A stretch of 64,000 nucleotides of DNA, from contig NZ_JACHJJ010000030.1 of the NCBI RefSeq assembly GCF_014203605.1, forward strand, positions 36,837 to 100,836, given 5' to 3'. This DNA comes from Thiemannella venezuelensis (GTDB lineage Bacteria > Actinomycetota > Actinomycetes > Streptosporangiales > Streptosporangiaceae). The notes below the pieces were generated by a model. The model saw nothing but the letters and a program-made list of their open reading frames with translations, searched no databases and was not told the origin of the DNA. Below are positions 46,218-54,754 of the stretch, in pieces. Positions within the stretch are counted from its first letter, which is position 1, and the number at the start of each line of letters is the position of its first letter. Both the position numbers and the translations under genes were made by a program.

Positions 46218-46721
46218 ATGAACGCCAGTGATCACCAGCATGCTGAGCCCGGCTTTGTAGGCAACGTGCCGCGTTTCGTCAGTGACGCCGAGTTCGACGC
46301 GGCGTTCACCGGCGCGCCTGTCGATGTCCAGGCCGCCGTCTTCGCCACGTTGGCCACCTCGTTGGTGGATCAGTTCGCGTTGCGGGAGTTTCCGATCGTC
46401 GCGGAGCTGATGAATGATCTGGCTCGCGAGGTCCGCGCCCCCTCGCGCAGGGAGGTCGATATCAGGGAAGGTCTCATTCAGCCACTGGCAGAGCGGTTCT
46501 ACGCTGGCGGCCAGGACGACCCCTTCGAAGCCGACCCCGCGTGGCGTCGCATGCAAGGCGGTGTGGCGTTGTCTGTCCTCTTCGGTGCCGCCCAGGGGCC
46601 AGGAGGCTGGCGCGATCGCAGGGATGCTCTGCACCATGCGCAGCTCGCCTTCGGTGATGACTGGCCAGTCATCCGGACACAGCTGGCCGACCAGATCCAC
46701 TCCGGCCAGCCCCCCGAGTGA
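46218..46721 (+). CDS. Hypothetical protein
   Basis: 167 residues, soluble and mostly helical (VDVQAAVFATLATSLVDQFALREF..., LAFGDDWPVIRTQLADQI). No recognised domain. Lies alone on the plus strand between two minus-strand operons of the mobile unit; ribosome site weak. Confidence 0.5.
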   Translation: MNASDHQHAEPGFVGNVPRFVSDAEFDAAFTGAPVDVQAAVFATLATSLVDQFALREFPIVAELMNDLAREVRAPSRREVDIREGLIQPLAERFYAGGQDDPFEADPAWRRMQGGVALSVLFGAAQGPGGWRDRRDALHHAQLAFGDDWPVIRTQLADQIHSGQPPE

Positions 46722-47055
46722 TCGACACCCCGGACAGGAGCGGCGCTAACGGCCCGAGAGACGAGAACAACCACTTGGAGACGTCCTGGAAACGTTCGTT
46801 TTCGGGATGTCCTGCCATGATCGTTTAGGGGAGGGTGTTCCTGCAGGAGAGATCATCCCGCATCGTCCCGAAACCCGTCTCGAAAGCTTGGGGATCGAGA
46901 CGGGGTTAGAGGACCGTTTCCGGGACGAGTGCCAGATAACTGAGCCGATCCTCCTGAGGGTGACTCAGCGATCCAGCACCTTTCCGTTCAGGGCAGCACA
47001 GTTATGCCGTGCTCAGCCGATGAGACAGCTCGGCTCGTACTGAGGCGGGCGGCTC
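46722..47055. other. Intergenic region with nested inverted repeats
   Basis: No gene is convincing. TTTCGGGA (46800-46807) pairs with TCCCGAAA (46866-46873), and ATGATC (46817-46822) with GATCAT (46851-46856) inside it. Directly after, CCCGTCTCGA (46874-46883) pairs with TCGAGACGGG (46895-46904). The last hairpin may terminate the opposing genes; the nested pair could be a structured RNA or site. Confidence 0.5.
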
Positions 47056-48231
47056 TCATCGGCGTTCAATGATCTGCAGCAGGTCGATGGGAGTGTCCTC
47101 CTCTTGCGCGTCGTACTGCGTCGGGCCGGGCCGCTCCATGCCGGCCAGATGAACGAGGTGTTCGATCTGCTCGCTGTGCTCGTCCATGACCGTCAAGAAC
47201 GCCTCGACCATGACGGGGTCGAAGATGCTGCCGGCATGACGGCGCAGCTCGGCCACGGCTCTGCCCAACGGTCGCGCTGGCCGGTAGCAGCGGCTGCTCG
47301 TCATCGCGTCGAAGACGTCGACCACGGCGATGAGACGGGCGATCTGAGGAATGTCGTGACCCGCCAGGCCGGTGAAGTAGCCGCGGCCATCGAAGTGCTC
47401 ATGGTGGTACCTGATGCCGTCAAGAGCGTGACTGAGAACAACGTTGACCGTGTTCGTTTCGCCGGTCTCCTGAGGCAGGTGCGGCACGTGGCCGACGACG
47501 GTTACGCCATAGGTGACATGGGCTTGGATGAGCCGGAATTCTCCTTCGGTCAACGGCCCGGTCTTGCTCAGCACGGTGGCGGGGACGGCGAGTTTGCCGA
47601 TGTCGTGCAGGAGCCCGCCCAGGCGGGCGGCCGCCAGATGATCGCCGGTCAGGCCGATCTGCTGGCCGAGCAAAGCGCTGAGCTGGCCGATGCGCTGGCT
47701 GTGCTGGAGGGTGTAGGGGTCTTTGTCCTCCAGCGCGGCCAGCAGTATCTCGGCCAGATCCTCAAGGCCGGTCTGGGCGACAGGCGGCATGGCGTGTGGG
47801 GCCGGTGCGCCTGGCGGCCTGTCGGTGGCGCCCTTCAGTTGCCGGCGGTAGGCGGCGTTGACGATGAGGCGCCCGGCCCGGAGGTCGGCCGCCTTCTGGT
47901 GCAGATCCAGCGCGATAGCCTGCCGGGGCCCGGTGGAGAGCAGGCCGGAGACCAAGGCGGTGGTGTCCTCGGCGCCTGTGGGCAGGGCCTGCAGCAACAA
48001 GGCCTGGGCGGTCTTGGCATCACCGTGATCCAGCGTGGCCAGCCCGCGGTCGTAGGCGGCGAGTTCGGCATCGACGGCCTCAGCCAGGCGGCCGATGCGC
48101 GCCCCTTCGTGTGGGTCGGTATCGGTGCGCTGAGCGGCGGCGGTGAAGCGCTCCAGGGCCGCCTCGTCAGCGCGCTCGTCCTCGTCGGTGCCGCAGGTGG
48201 CCAGGTGCCTGATCAGTTCATCAACGCTCAT
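47056..48231 (-). CDS. HD-GYP domain phosphodiesterase-type protein
   Basis: 391 residues. The N-terminal 190 residues are helical and TPR-like. The HD-GYP domain (about 195-365) has LHDIGKLAVP (HD), HVTYG, LSHALDGIRYHHEHFDGRGY (the GYP loop, here GYF) and VVDVFDAMTSSRCYRPA. HD-GYP enzymes break down cyclic di-GMP; with P replaced by F, activity is likely but not sure. AAAGGAGG precedes ATG 48231, which overlaps the sigma gene's end by 11 bases. Confidence 0.85.
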   Translation of the reverse strand: MSVDELIRHLATCGTDEDERADEAALERFTAAAQRTDTDPHEGARIGRLAEAVDAELAAYDRGLATLDHGDAKTAQALLLQALPTGAEDTTALVSGLLSTGPRQAIALDLHQKAADLRAGRLIVNAAYRRQLKGATDRPPGAPAPHAMPPVAQTGLEDLAEILLAALEDKDPYTLQHSQRIGQLSALLGQQIGLTGDHLAAARLGGLLHDIGKLAVPATVLSKTGPLTEGEFRLIQAHVTYGVTVVGHVPHLPQETGETNTVNVVLSHALDGIRYHHEHFDGRGYFTGLAGHDIPQIARLIAVVDVFDAMTSSRCYRPARPLGRAVAELRRHAGSIFDPVMVEAFLTVMDEHSEQIEHLVHLAGMERPGPTQYDAQEEDTPIDLLQIIERR

Positions 48232-48823
48232 CGGCGACTCCCTCCTTTCCTGCCTGCTGGCGCTCGATGTGCTCCTCGCGCTCTTTGAGCTGTTTGAGTG
48301 TGGTCCTGGCCGCGTTGAGCTGGGATTTGACCGTTCCCACACTGACCCCCAGGATCTGGGCGGTCTGCACTTCCGACAGATCGGCGATCAGACGCAGCGC
48401 GGCCACCTCACGTTGGCGGTCAGGAAGATGACGAAACCATCTGGTGAGCCGGTCGCTCAGCTCCACGCCGGCGAGGGGATCGGCGGGATCGGCCATCCCC
48501 GTCAGGTAGGCCTCGTGGTCGTCACGGTAGCCGCCCCGGCGGGTGCGAGCGGCGTGCCGGTGCCACAGCCGGATCGCGACCTTGTACAGATAGGCCTTGG
48601 GATCGTCGTAGTAGGCAATGATCGGCCAGCGCCTGCGCACGATCAAGAAGGCGTCCTGGACGATGTCGTCGCAGTCGCTGTCAGCGCAGCCCTGAGCGCG
48701 CAGATAGCGGCGTAGCGGCCGACGCTGTCGCAGGAAGAACGCCACCAGGTCCTCATCGACCGCCGGTGCCTGCACAGCCGCGAGCCCGGACGGGCCGGCC
48801 GGTTGCGGCAGCGGCGCGCTCAT
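48221..48823 (-). CDS. ECF-type RNA polymerase sigma factor
   Basis: 200 residues. Region 2: LRAQGCADSDCDDIVQDAFLIVRRRWP and DPKAYLYKVAIRLWHRHA. Region 4: LPDRQREVAALRLIADLSEVQTAQILGVSVGTVKSQLNAARTTL. No anti-sigma factor is present; instead it sits between a short membrane-type protein (ATGA overlap upstream) and the HD-GYP gene (11-base overlap), implying one polycistronic message and a possible c-di-GMP link. Confidence 0.88.
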   Translation of the reverse strand: MSAPLPQPAGPSGLAAVQAPAVDEDLVAFFLRQRRPLRRYLRAQGCADSDCDDIVQDAFLIVRRRWPIIAYYDDPKAYLYKVAIRLWHRHAARTRRGGYRDDHEAYLTGMADPADPLAGVELSDRLTRWFRHLPDRQREVAALRLIADLSEVQTAQILGVSVGTVKSQLNAARTTLKQLKEREEHIERQQAGKEGVADER

Positions 48824-49059
48824 GAGGCCGTATCCGAGCTGAGGGCTTCGGTATGGGTCTGCGGGCACGCCGACATGCGCGCGGGGCGCGCATCGCAGGC
48901 ATGCGCCAGACGTAGCACCTGCATGATCGTTTCCTGTTGGGCGTGCTCGGCGGCTTTGCGCTCGCGCCTTCGTTTGACCTCGCGCAGGATCTCCCCGCCC
49001 GCCACCGTGAACGCGACCAAGGCAGCCACCGTCTCCGGGTCGATCATGACGACCAGCAC
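48820..49059 (-). CDS. Small hydrophobic-then-charged protein preceding the sigma gene
   Basis: 79 residues from GTG 49059 (GGGAGG eight bases upstream; GTG 49068 also in frame). A hydrophobic N-terminus (VLVVMIDPETVAALVAFTVAGG) is followed by a basic helix KRRRERKAAEHAQQE and a Cys-containing tail. Could be a membrane-tethered partner of the sigma factor; no family recognised. Confidence 0.55.
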   Translation of the reverse strand: MLVVMIDPETVAALVAFTVAGGEILREVKRRRERKAAEHAQQETIMQVLRLAHACDARPARMSACPQTHTEALSSDTAS

Positions 49060-49249
49060 ACCGGCCACCTCCCTTCTCGGCCTGTTGATGCCTGACGTTC
49101 CCTTAAAGGCGTGCCGAGCGGCAGAGGTTGGGCCGGGGAGGAAAATCAGCTGACGCGGTCGGACCCGTGGATGCCCCAGGCCTTTCCTGTTGTTTCATAG
49201 GTGATCACTCATGAAGCAGCGCGCCCGGTGTCGATTCTCGTAGTCGTGT

Positions 49250-49540
49250 TCACCAGCTTCCTGGCGTTATGCGGCTGATTGCAGCAGCCTTCGGAACTTC
49301 CTGATTCCCGTACTTCCGTGCACTACCGTCGATGGTGAGCGCGAGGAGGGTCTTGCGGGTGATCCGCAGGTTCTCGATCGCCTCGCCGAGTTCGCTCAGG
49401 CGTGCGTTCAGCGCGTCGATCTCCGCCTGGATCTGCTCGCTCTGGCACGTCAACGCCTGCTCGCGGGCGTCGATCTTGTCCAGGAGCCACGTTCCGGGAT
49501 CGGGCGGGGGCACCTGGAGGCTGCTCACGTCGACCGCCAT
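49250..49540 (-). CDS. Short coiled-coil protein beside the transposase
   Basis: 96 residues: an unstructured start, then about 50 residues of heptad-rich helix (DAREQALTCQSEQIQAEIDAL..., LSELGEAIENLRITRKTLLAL). It overlaps the end of the IS5-type transposase by 16 bases. Possibly an accessory gene of the insertion sequence or a truncated neighbour. Confidence 0.5.
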   Translation of the reverse strand: MAVDVSSLQVPPPDPGTWLLDKIDAREQALTCQSEQIQAEIDALNARLSELGEAIENLRITRKTLLALTIDGSARKYGNQEVPKAAAISRITPGSW

Positions 49541-50358
49541 GACGGCGCGGGAGCGCGGGTCAGGCGACGGGACATCACGTCGCTCATCGCCCAGTACACC
49601 CGCGCTTCGGACGTGGCCGGCAGGTGCTCGTAGTCGCGCACCAGGCGCCGGTGCAGCATCAAGGTGCCGTAGGTCTGCTCGACGATCCAGCGTTTGTGCT
49701 GGGGGACGAATCCCGCATCGGCCCGGTTGCGCTCGACGATCTCCACGTCGATCCCCAAGGTGGCGCCATGGGCGACGACCGTGTTCTTGAAGCCCTGGTC
49801 GGCCAGGGCCTTGGTCACGGTGCCGCCGGTCTGTGCGGTGACGCGCTCCAGCAGTGCCGTTCCCGCGGTGTTGTCGTGTGCGGAGGCGGCGAGCACCACC
49901 GCCGCGATGACCAGTCCGAACGTATCTGTGGCCAGGCCGCGTTTGCGTCCCGGGACCTTCTTGGCCACGTCCTTTCCGGTCGTGGCGGCGGGGACGCCGG
50001 CCGCGGCGTGCACGCTCTGGGTGTCCAGCACGACCAGGCTCGGATCGGCCTTTCGTCCTTTGCTCTCCCGCAGATACCAGCGCAGCAGGTCGTGGATCAC
50101 CTGGGCGGTGCCGTCGTCGCGCCACTTGGCGAAGTAGTAGTACGTCGCGCTCTTGGGTGGCAGGTCGTGGGGCAGGTACTCCCACTGGACGCCGGTCCGG
50201 CCCTGATACAAGATCGCGTTGATGATTTCGCGCATCGCGTAGGTGCCCTCGTGACCGCTGACCGATGGGTGCGCGGCCTTCCATGCTGTGAGCACCGGCT
50301 CGATCAGCGCCCACTGTTCGTCGGACACGTCGCTGGGGTACGGCTTGCGTTCGCCCAC
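49525..50358 (-). mobile_element. IS5-family transposase (intact DDE)
   Basis: 277 residues from GTG 50358. N-terminal DUF4096-type region (PSDVSDEQWALIEPVL..., GVQWEYLPHDLPP), then the DDE triad: Asp in VLDTQSVHAA, Asp in ALADQGFKN, Glu in RWIVEQTYGTL. The frame is unbroken, so the element may be active. Terminal repeats of the IS were not identified. It belongs to a different family from the Tn3-like ends and is probably a later arrival or part of the cargo. Confidence 0.88.
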
Positions 50359-50545
50359 CCGGTCATCCCAGCACATCCGAGTCTGCCAGCCAGGGGTAAC
50401 GCTAAATATCCGCCTAATCACATTGCGACATCACGGGCATCAACTCGCGAACCGCCCTCTGAGGACTGATGCGAGTCCGCCTGCACCGCTTGCGCAGGCG
50501 CATAGTCTCCGCCTCGCCTCGGCGTATCCTCCTTTGACCTGCGAA

Positions 50546-50607
50546 GATGAAGTCATCCAGCTAGCACGAGCGGGGAGGGTCAGGTCGGTGAGTCGTTTGA
50601 CTTCATC
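50546..50607. repeat. Inverted repeat GATGAAGTCA / TGACTTCATC
   Basis: Perfect 10-base arms 42 bases apart, between the transposase and the receiver gene. Might be an end of the IS5 element or a regulatory loop; undecided. Confidence 0.4.
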
Positions 50608-50614
50608 GGCCACC

Positions 50615-50641
50615 GATCGGCAGCGCCGTGCCCTGCCGATC
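50615..50641. terminator. 9-bp hairpin after the receiver gene
   Basis: GATCGGCAG and CTGCCGATC around a 9-base loop, about 57 bases past the receiver gene's stop on the minus strand. Probable terminator of the kinase-receiver pair. Confidence 0.6.
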
Positions 50642-50697
50642 AGTGGCTTTCTCGGTGCTGCCGCCTTCTTTGTCCGGGGGCCGCAGGGTGCGGCGGC

Positions 50698-51078
50698 TCA
50701 GCGGTGGTCACCGGTGCGGGCCAGCAGGTGCTGGACGCGGGCGGTGAGCTCGCGCGGACTGAACGGTTTGATCATGTAGTCGTCGACCCCGGCCGTGAAG
50801 CCCTCCTCCACGTCCGCCTCGCCGGATTTGGCGGTGAGCATCAACACCTGGACCTCTTCCAGTCCCGGGGTGGCCCGCAAGGTGCGGCAGATCTCCGGCC
50901 CGCTCACGCCGGGCAGCATCCAATCCAGCACCACCACATCCGGGTGCACCCGTTGGGCAGCGGCCAGCGCCTGAGCTCCGTCATTGACGGTGTGCACGTC
51001 GTGGCCGGCCGCCTGAAGCCGGAAGATGGTCAACTCTTGGATGTCGAGGTCGTCTTCGACGATCAACACGCTGGACAT
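50698..51078 (-). CDS. Single-domain response regulator (CheY-like receiver)
   Basis: 126 residues: VLIVEDDLDIQEL, phosphoacceptor Asp in VVLDWMLPGVSG, LMLTAKSGE and the Lys in YMIKPFSP. No output domain, so it must act by binding a partner or in a relay. It follows the GAF kinase gene by 130 bases on the same strand and is probably its target. Confidence 0.88.
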   Translation of the reverse strand: MSSVLIVEDDLDIQELTIFRLQAAGHDVHTVNDGAQALAAAQRVHPDVVVLDWMLPGVSGPEICRTLRATPGLEEVQVLMLTAKSGEADVEEGFTAGVDDYMIKPFSPRELTARVQHLLARTGDHR

Positions 51079-51208
51079 CGCTTCCCCTGCTCTCCGTTCG
51101 TGCAGGTCGTTCCCCGATCATCGTCGGCCTACCCTGTCTGACGTCCTACGCGGCCAGCGACGATACGGCGGCGCGGCCGCCGCGCACGACCACCTGTGCG
51201 CCTGCCTG

Positions 51209-52498
51209 TCAGGGGGAGTTCTCGGCGGCCGGGAGGGTGAGGGTGAAGCGGGCGCCGCCGCCGGGGTTGTCGGCCGCGGTGATGGTGCCGCCGTGGCGTT
51301 CGACGATCCGCTGGCAGATGGCCAGGCCCAGCCCGGTGCCGGTGTAGCCGGTGGCGGCCCGGTGGAACCCGGCGAAGATCGCCTGATGTTCGCCTGGGGG
51401 GATGCCGATGCCGCGATCGGCGATCTCGACGCACACCCGGCCGTCGCCGATTGGTGCTCCGGTGATGTCGACGTGCGCGGCCTGACCGGGCGGGGTGTAC
51501 TTGATCGCGTTGCCGATCAGGTTGCTCAGCAGCTGGTGGATCATGGACAGGTCGGCCTCGACGGCCGGCAGCGGGCCGATGTAGACCTGCGGTTCGGGCG
51601 CGGAGGCGGTGGCGGTGGCGCGGATCGCGCTGCGGTGCTCCTCAACGATCTGGTCGGCCAGCGCGCTCAGGTCGATGCGGACCGGGGCGAGGGCGGCGTC
51701 GCGGGCGCTGGCGTAGGCGAGCAGGTCGTCGATCAGGTGGCCCATCCGACCGGAGGCGCTCAGCGCCCGCTCCAACTGCTCGGCGGGCTCCTTCTGGTCG
51801 GGCTGGCCGGCCAGGGCCTCATAGGCCAGCTCGGTGAAGCCGCGCACCGCCGCCAGCGGGCCTTTGAGGTCATGGGCGACGACGCCGGCGAACACCTGCA
51901 GTTCGGCCTCGCGCCGCCGGGTCTGCTCATACAGCCGGGCGTTCTCGATGGCCACGCCCGCGGCGGTGGCCAGTGCGACCACCACGGCCTCGTCCTCGTC
52001 GGCGAACGCTCCGCCGCCGGCTTTCTCGGTCAGATACAGATTGCCGAACACCTCACCGCGCACCCGGATGGGCACGCCCAGGAAACTGCGCATCGGCGGA
52101 TGGCCGGCAGGGAAGCCGTAGGAGGCGGGGTGAGCGGCGAGGTCGTCCATCCGCAGCCGCTGGGGCTTTTTGATCAGCAGCCCGAGCAGGCCTTCCCCGT
52201 GCGGCCAGTGATCCACCCGGGCGATCTCCTCGGCGCTCATGCCCACCGGGATGAACCGCTCCAGCGTGCCGCCCTCGCCGATCACCCCGAGCGCCCCGTA
52301 GCGGGCCTCGACCAGCGTGGTGGCCGCCTCGATGATCCGCCGCAGCACGGTCTCCAGGTCCAGGTCGCTGCCGACCGCGATCACGGCCTCCAGCAGGGCG
52401 TGGACCCGGTCACGGGTGGCCAGCACCGCCGCCAGCTGGTTTTGCAGCTCGGCCAGCAGCTCATCTAGCCGCATCGGAGGAATCAACGACTCATCCAC
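51209..52498 (-). CDS. GAF-domain sensor histidine kinase
   Basis: 429 residues, soluble. A leading coiled-coil (LDELLAELQNQLAAVLATRDRVHALL), GAF at about 40-190 (ARYGALGVIGEGGTLERFIPVGM, SFLGVPIRVRGEVFGNLYLTEK), HisKA-like helix with VVAHDLKGPLAAVRGF (phosphoacceptor His) and ATPase (LLSNLIGNAIKYTPPG, DRGIGIPP, GTGLGLAIC). AAGGAG seven bases before GTG 52498 fixes the start. The first region resembles DevS/phytochrome-type GAF, but no ligand residue can be assigned. Confidence 0.88.
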   Translation of the reverse strand: MDESLIPPMRLDELLAELQNQLAAVLATRDRVHALLEAVIAVGSDLDLETVLRRIIEAATTLVEARYGALGVIGEGGTLERFIPVGMSAEEIARVDHWPHGEGLLGLLIKKPQRLRMDDLAAHPASYGFPAGHPPMRSFLGVPIRVRGEVFGNLYLTEKAGGGAFADEDEAVVVALATAAGVAIENARLYEQTRRREAELQVFAGVVAHDLKGPLAAVRGFTELAYEALAGQPDQKEPAEQLERALSASGRMGHLIDDLLAYASARDAALAPVRIDLSALADQIVEEHRSAIRATATASAPEPQVYIGPLPAVEADLSMIHQLLSNLIGNAIKYTPPGQAAHVDITGAPIGDGRVCVEIADRGIGIPPGEHQAIFAGFHRAATGYTGTGLGLAICQRIVERHGGTITAADNPGGGARFTLTLPAAENSP

Positions 52499-52734
52499 AC
52501 CGCTGCTCCTTGCCCCGCTCAGCGCTGACCTGCCTGCCTGGGGGTTGGTGTTCCCTCCATCCCGCGGGAACACCACCATCGGCTGTCTGCGCTTCCGCTG
52601 AGCAGATGACCGGTAGAGCGGTGAGCAGGCGGGTGACCGTCCACCGGCCGACCCGCCGGGGGAACGCCGATCCTGCCCGGTGACAGACCTTGGGTCGGTG
52701 TGTCGGTCAGCCGGTCCTGACTGCCGATGACCAT

Positions 52735-53141
52735 GGTGGCCCAGTCCCCGAGGTCCTCGGCCGCCACGGTCCGTGCGCCGGGCGGCAAACGCCGGACGGC
52801 AGCAGCGTACGGCTCTCCGGTGACGGCCTAGCGGCCTCGGACGGCGCGCTTGCGAGCGCTGTTCTTGGTCATGTCGATGTCCCTCCGGCGAGGGCGCCCA
52901 CGCCACCCCGCCGATCACCAGCACGACCATGCGGCAGAGCAATTGCCCCGCGATCCGGTGGACCTTGTCCTCGTCGCCACCTGCCGCGTGGGCGCGGGTG
53001 GCTCGGAAGCAGGCCGACGGGACAGCCTACGAGGGACAATACGCCTCGCCGCCGACGGTCACCACCGCGTCATTGACGCGTACTCGCCCGCCCTAAGATC
53101 AACTATTTGGCGCCTGGTGACAGAGACGTTAACGGCACCCC
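52735..53141. repeat. Right 407-bp inverted copy of the unit's left end
   Basis: On the minus strand it repeats 40859-41233 almost exactly and includes a 32-base piece missing there. It contains the short frame MTKNSARKRAVRGR-stop and the first 18 codons of the left element's protein, then the match stops. No inner terminus was found, so this copy is truncated. Confidence 0.85.
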
Positions 53142-53207
53142 TACATGCGCGCCGTCCCCCGCCTGCTGCCCCGGCCCCGCGCGGCGCGCCGAGCCCCCGA
53201 GGCGTGA
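53142..53207 (+). pseudogene. 3' end of the interrupted symporter gene
   Basis: After TACAT the frame continues MRAVPRLLPRPRAARRAPEA-stop, the basic C-terminal tail expected behind the last symporter helix. It is cut off from its upstream part by the 12.28-kb unit. Confidence 0.75.
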
Positions 53208-53311
53208 CCGGCGCGCAGGGAGGCTCCCGGCCCTGCCCGGTCCGGCCGCCCGAAGGCGGCCCCGGTCCCCCGGCCCGCGAGGGGCCGGCGCGCCCGCCAC
53301 GGCACTCACGG

Positions 53312-53337
53312 CACCCCGCGACGATCACCGCGGGGTG
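53312..53337. terminator. 9-bp hairpin after the symporter remnant
   Basis: CACCCCGCG and CGCGGGGTG around an 8-base loop, 105 bases past the remnant's stop and before the GntR promoter. Probable terminator. Confidence 0.65.
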
Positions 53338-53438
53338 TCGTTCCGGAGCCTCGCGTCCTCCCCGCCGGCTCGTCCGGGGCGGCACGGGCGGGCCGCCCCG
53401 CCGAGCGCTTTCTTAACACGCTCCATACATGCAAGAAT

Positions 53439-53458
53439 CTAATGTACTAGGACAGTAG
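53439..53458. promoter_or_regulatory. GntR operator candidate
   Basis: CTAATGT-ACTAGG-ACAGTAG: 6 of 7 arm positions match. It lies 16 bases before the GntR start codon in AT-rich sequence, a typical place for autoregulation of a YtrA-type operon. Confidence 0.55.
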
Positions 53459-53474
53459 ATAAATGGAGGAACCA

Positions 53475-53867
53475 GTGATCGAGTTCCACCTGGACGCGAA
53501 GTCGGGCCTCTCGCCGTACCTCCAGCTGGTCCAGCAGGTACGGCACGCGCTACGGCTCGGCCTGCTGCGCGAGGGCGACCAGCTACCGACCGTCAAAGAG
53601 GTCGTGGGACACCTGGCGATCAACGCCAACACCGTCCTCAAGGCCTACCGGGAACTCGAGCACGAGGGCCTGGTCGCCGCCCGACCGGGAGTCGGGACGT
53701 TCGTGACGGCGACACTCACCGACACCTCACTGGCCGCCCACGGACCGCTCCGGCTGGACCTGCAGCGCTGGCTGGCCAAGGCCCGCCGAGCCGGCCTCGA
53801 CGACGAGAGCATCGAGGCCCTCTTCATGACCACCTTTCGGACCACCGCTCAGGAGGACATAGCGTGA
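53475..53867 (+). CDS. GntR-family regulator, YtrA subfamily
   Basis: 130 residues: winged helix 'SPYLQLVQQVRHALRLGLLREGDQLP' with recognition part VKEVVGHLAINANTVLKAYRELEHEGLV and the wing GVGTFV, then a short C-terminal helix pair instead of a ligand domain. That short form is typical of YtrA regulators that control the ABC transporter encoded next. GGAGG before GTG 53475 favours it over ATG 53463. It overlaps the ABC gene by GTGA. Confidence 0.9.
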   Translation: MIEFHLDAKSGLSPYLQLVQQVRHALRLGLLREGDQLPTVKEVVGHLAINANTVLKAYRELEHEGLVAARPGVGTFVTATLTDTSLAAHGPLRLDLQRWLAKARRAGLDDESIEALFMTTFRTTAQEDIA

Positions 53868-54754
53868 CTTCCGTCTTACAGGCCCAGGGACTCGGCAAAC
53901 GGTACGGCAGGCGCTGGGCGCTGCGCGAGTGCACCATCGACATCCCGGCGGGCCACGTCGTCGGCCTCGTGGGACCCAACGGAGCCGGCAAGACCACGCT
54001 GCTGAAGCTGGCCAGCGGCCAACTGGAGCCGACCGCGGGCGACATCACCGTGCTGGGCGGGCGGCCCGGGGGCACGCCCGCCCAACTGGCCAGGGTCGGC
54101 TTCGTCGCCCAGGACACCCCCGTCTACGCCAGACTCACCGTCGCCGAACACCTGCGGCTGGGGGCACGGCTCAACCCCCGCTGGGACGACGGCGTGGCAC
54201 GGGAGCGCATCGCGCAACTCGGCCTCGACCCCACCCAGCGGGCAGGCAGACTGTCCGGCGGCCAGCGCGCCCAGCTCGCCCTGACCCTCGGCCTGGCCAA
54301 GCGGCCCGAACTGCTGATCCTGGACGAGCCCGTGGCCTCACTCGACCCCCTGGCCCGCCGCGAGTTCCTGCAAGGACTGATGGAGGCCGTCGTCGAGCAC
54401 GAGTTCAGCGTGGTGCTCTCCTCCCACCTGGTCTCCGACCTGGAACGAATCTGCGACTACCTGATCGTGCTCGTCGACTCGCGCGTACTGGTCGCCGGAG
54501 ACGTCGACAGACTGCTGGCCACCCACTACCGGCTCACCGGCCCACGCCGCGACCCCGATCGGCTCCCCACCGACCAGCACATCGTCTCCGCCCGCCACAC
54601 CGACCGGCAGAGCACGTACGTGATCCGCACCGACGCCCCGATCCACGACCCCGCCTGGACGGTCAGCCGGCTCAACCTGGAAGACCTCGTCCTGGCCCAC
54701 ATGGACAAGCGCCCCGCCGGCAGCCGGCCCGCCCCCCTGGAGGTTCAGCGATGA
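53864..54754 (+). CDS. ABC transporter ATP-binding protein
   Basis: 296 residues: Walker A GPNGAGKTT, Q-loop FVAQDTP, signature LSGGQRAQ, Walker B LLILDEPVASLDPLARREF and H-loop SSHLVSD. The last 80 residues are specific to this subtype. Overlaps its regulator (GTGA) and its permease (ATGA). Likely exports a membrane-active compound or controls envelope stress, as YtrB-type systems do; substrate unknown. Confidence 0.92.
   Translation: MTSVLQAQGLGKRYGRRWALRECTIDIPAGHVVGLVGPNGAGKTTLLKLASGQLEPTAGDITVLGGRPGGTPAQLARVGFVAQDTPVYARLTVAEHLRLGARLNPRWDDGVARERIAQLGLDPTQRAGRLSGGQRAQLALTLGLAKRPELLILDEPVASLDPLARREFLQGLMEAVVEHEFSVVLSSHLVSDLERICDYLIVLVDSRVLVAGDVDRLLATHYRLTGPRRDPDRLPTDQHIVSARHTDRQSTYVIRTDAPIHDPAWTVSRLNLEDLVLAHMDKRPAGSRPAPLEVQR

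Larger units (their letters stand above)
40859..53141. mobile_element. 12.28-kb Tn3-like composite unit with 5-bp target duplication
   Basis: Left end GGGGTGCCGTTAACG and right end its complement, with TACAT directly repeated outside (40854-40858 and 53142-53146). The terminal 375 bases (left) and 407 bases (right) are near-identical inverted repeats; the left copy lacks about 32 bases and one base differs (C/T near 41,057). GGGG-starting, about 39-bp ends and 5-bp duplications are marks of the Tn3 family. No tnpA or resolvase is inside, so movement would need a transposase in trans. The cargo is described gene by gene. Independent support: excision restores the interrupted symporter frame. 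Confidence 0.85.

Noticed and set aside
46807..47043. 78-codon frame in the gap before the HD-GYP gene
   Set aside because: No ribosome site or motif; composition not protein-like.
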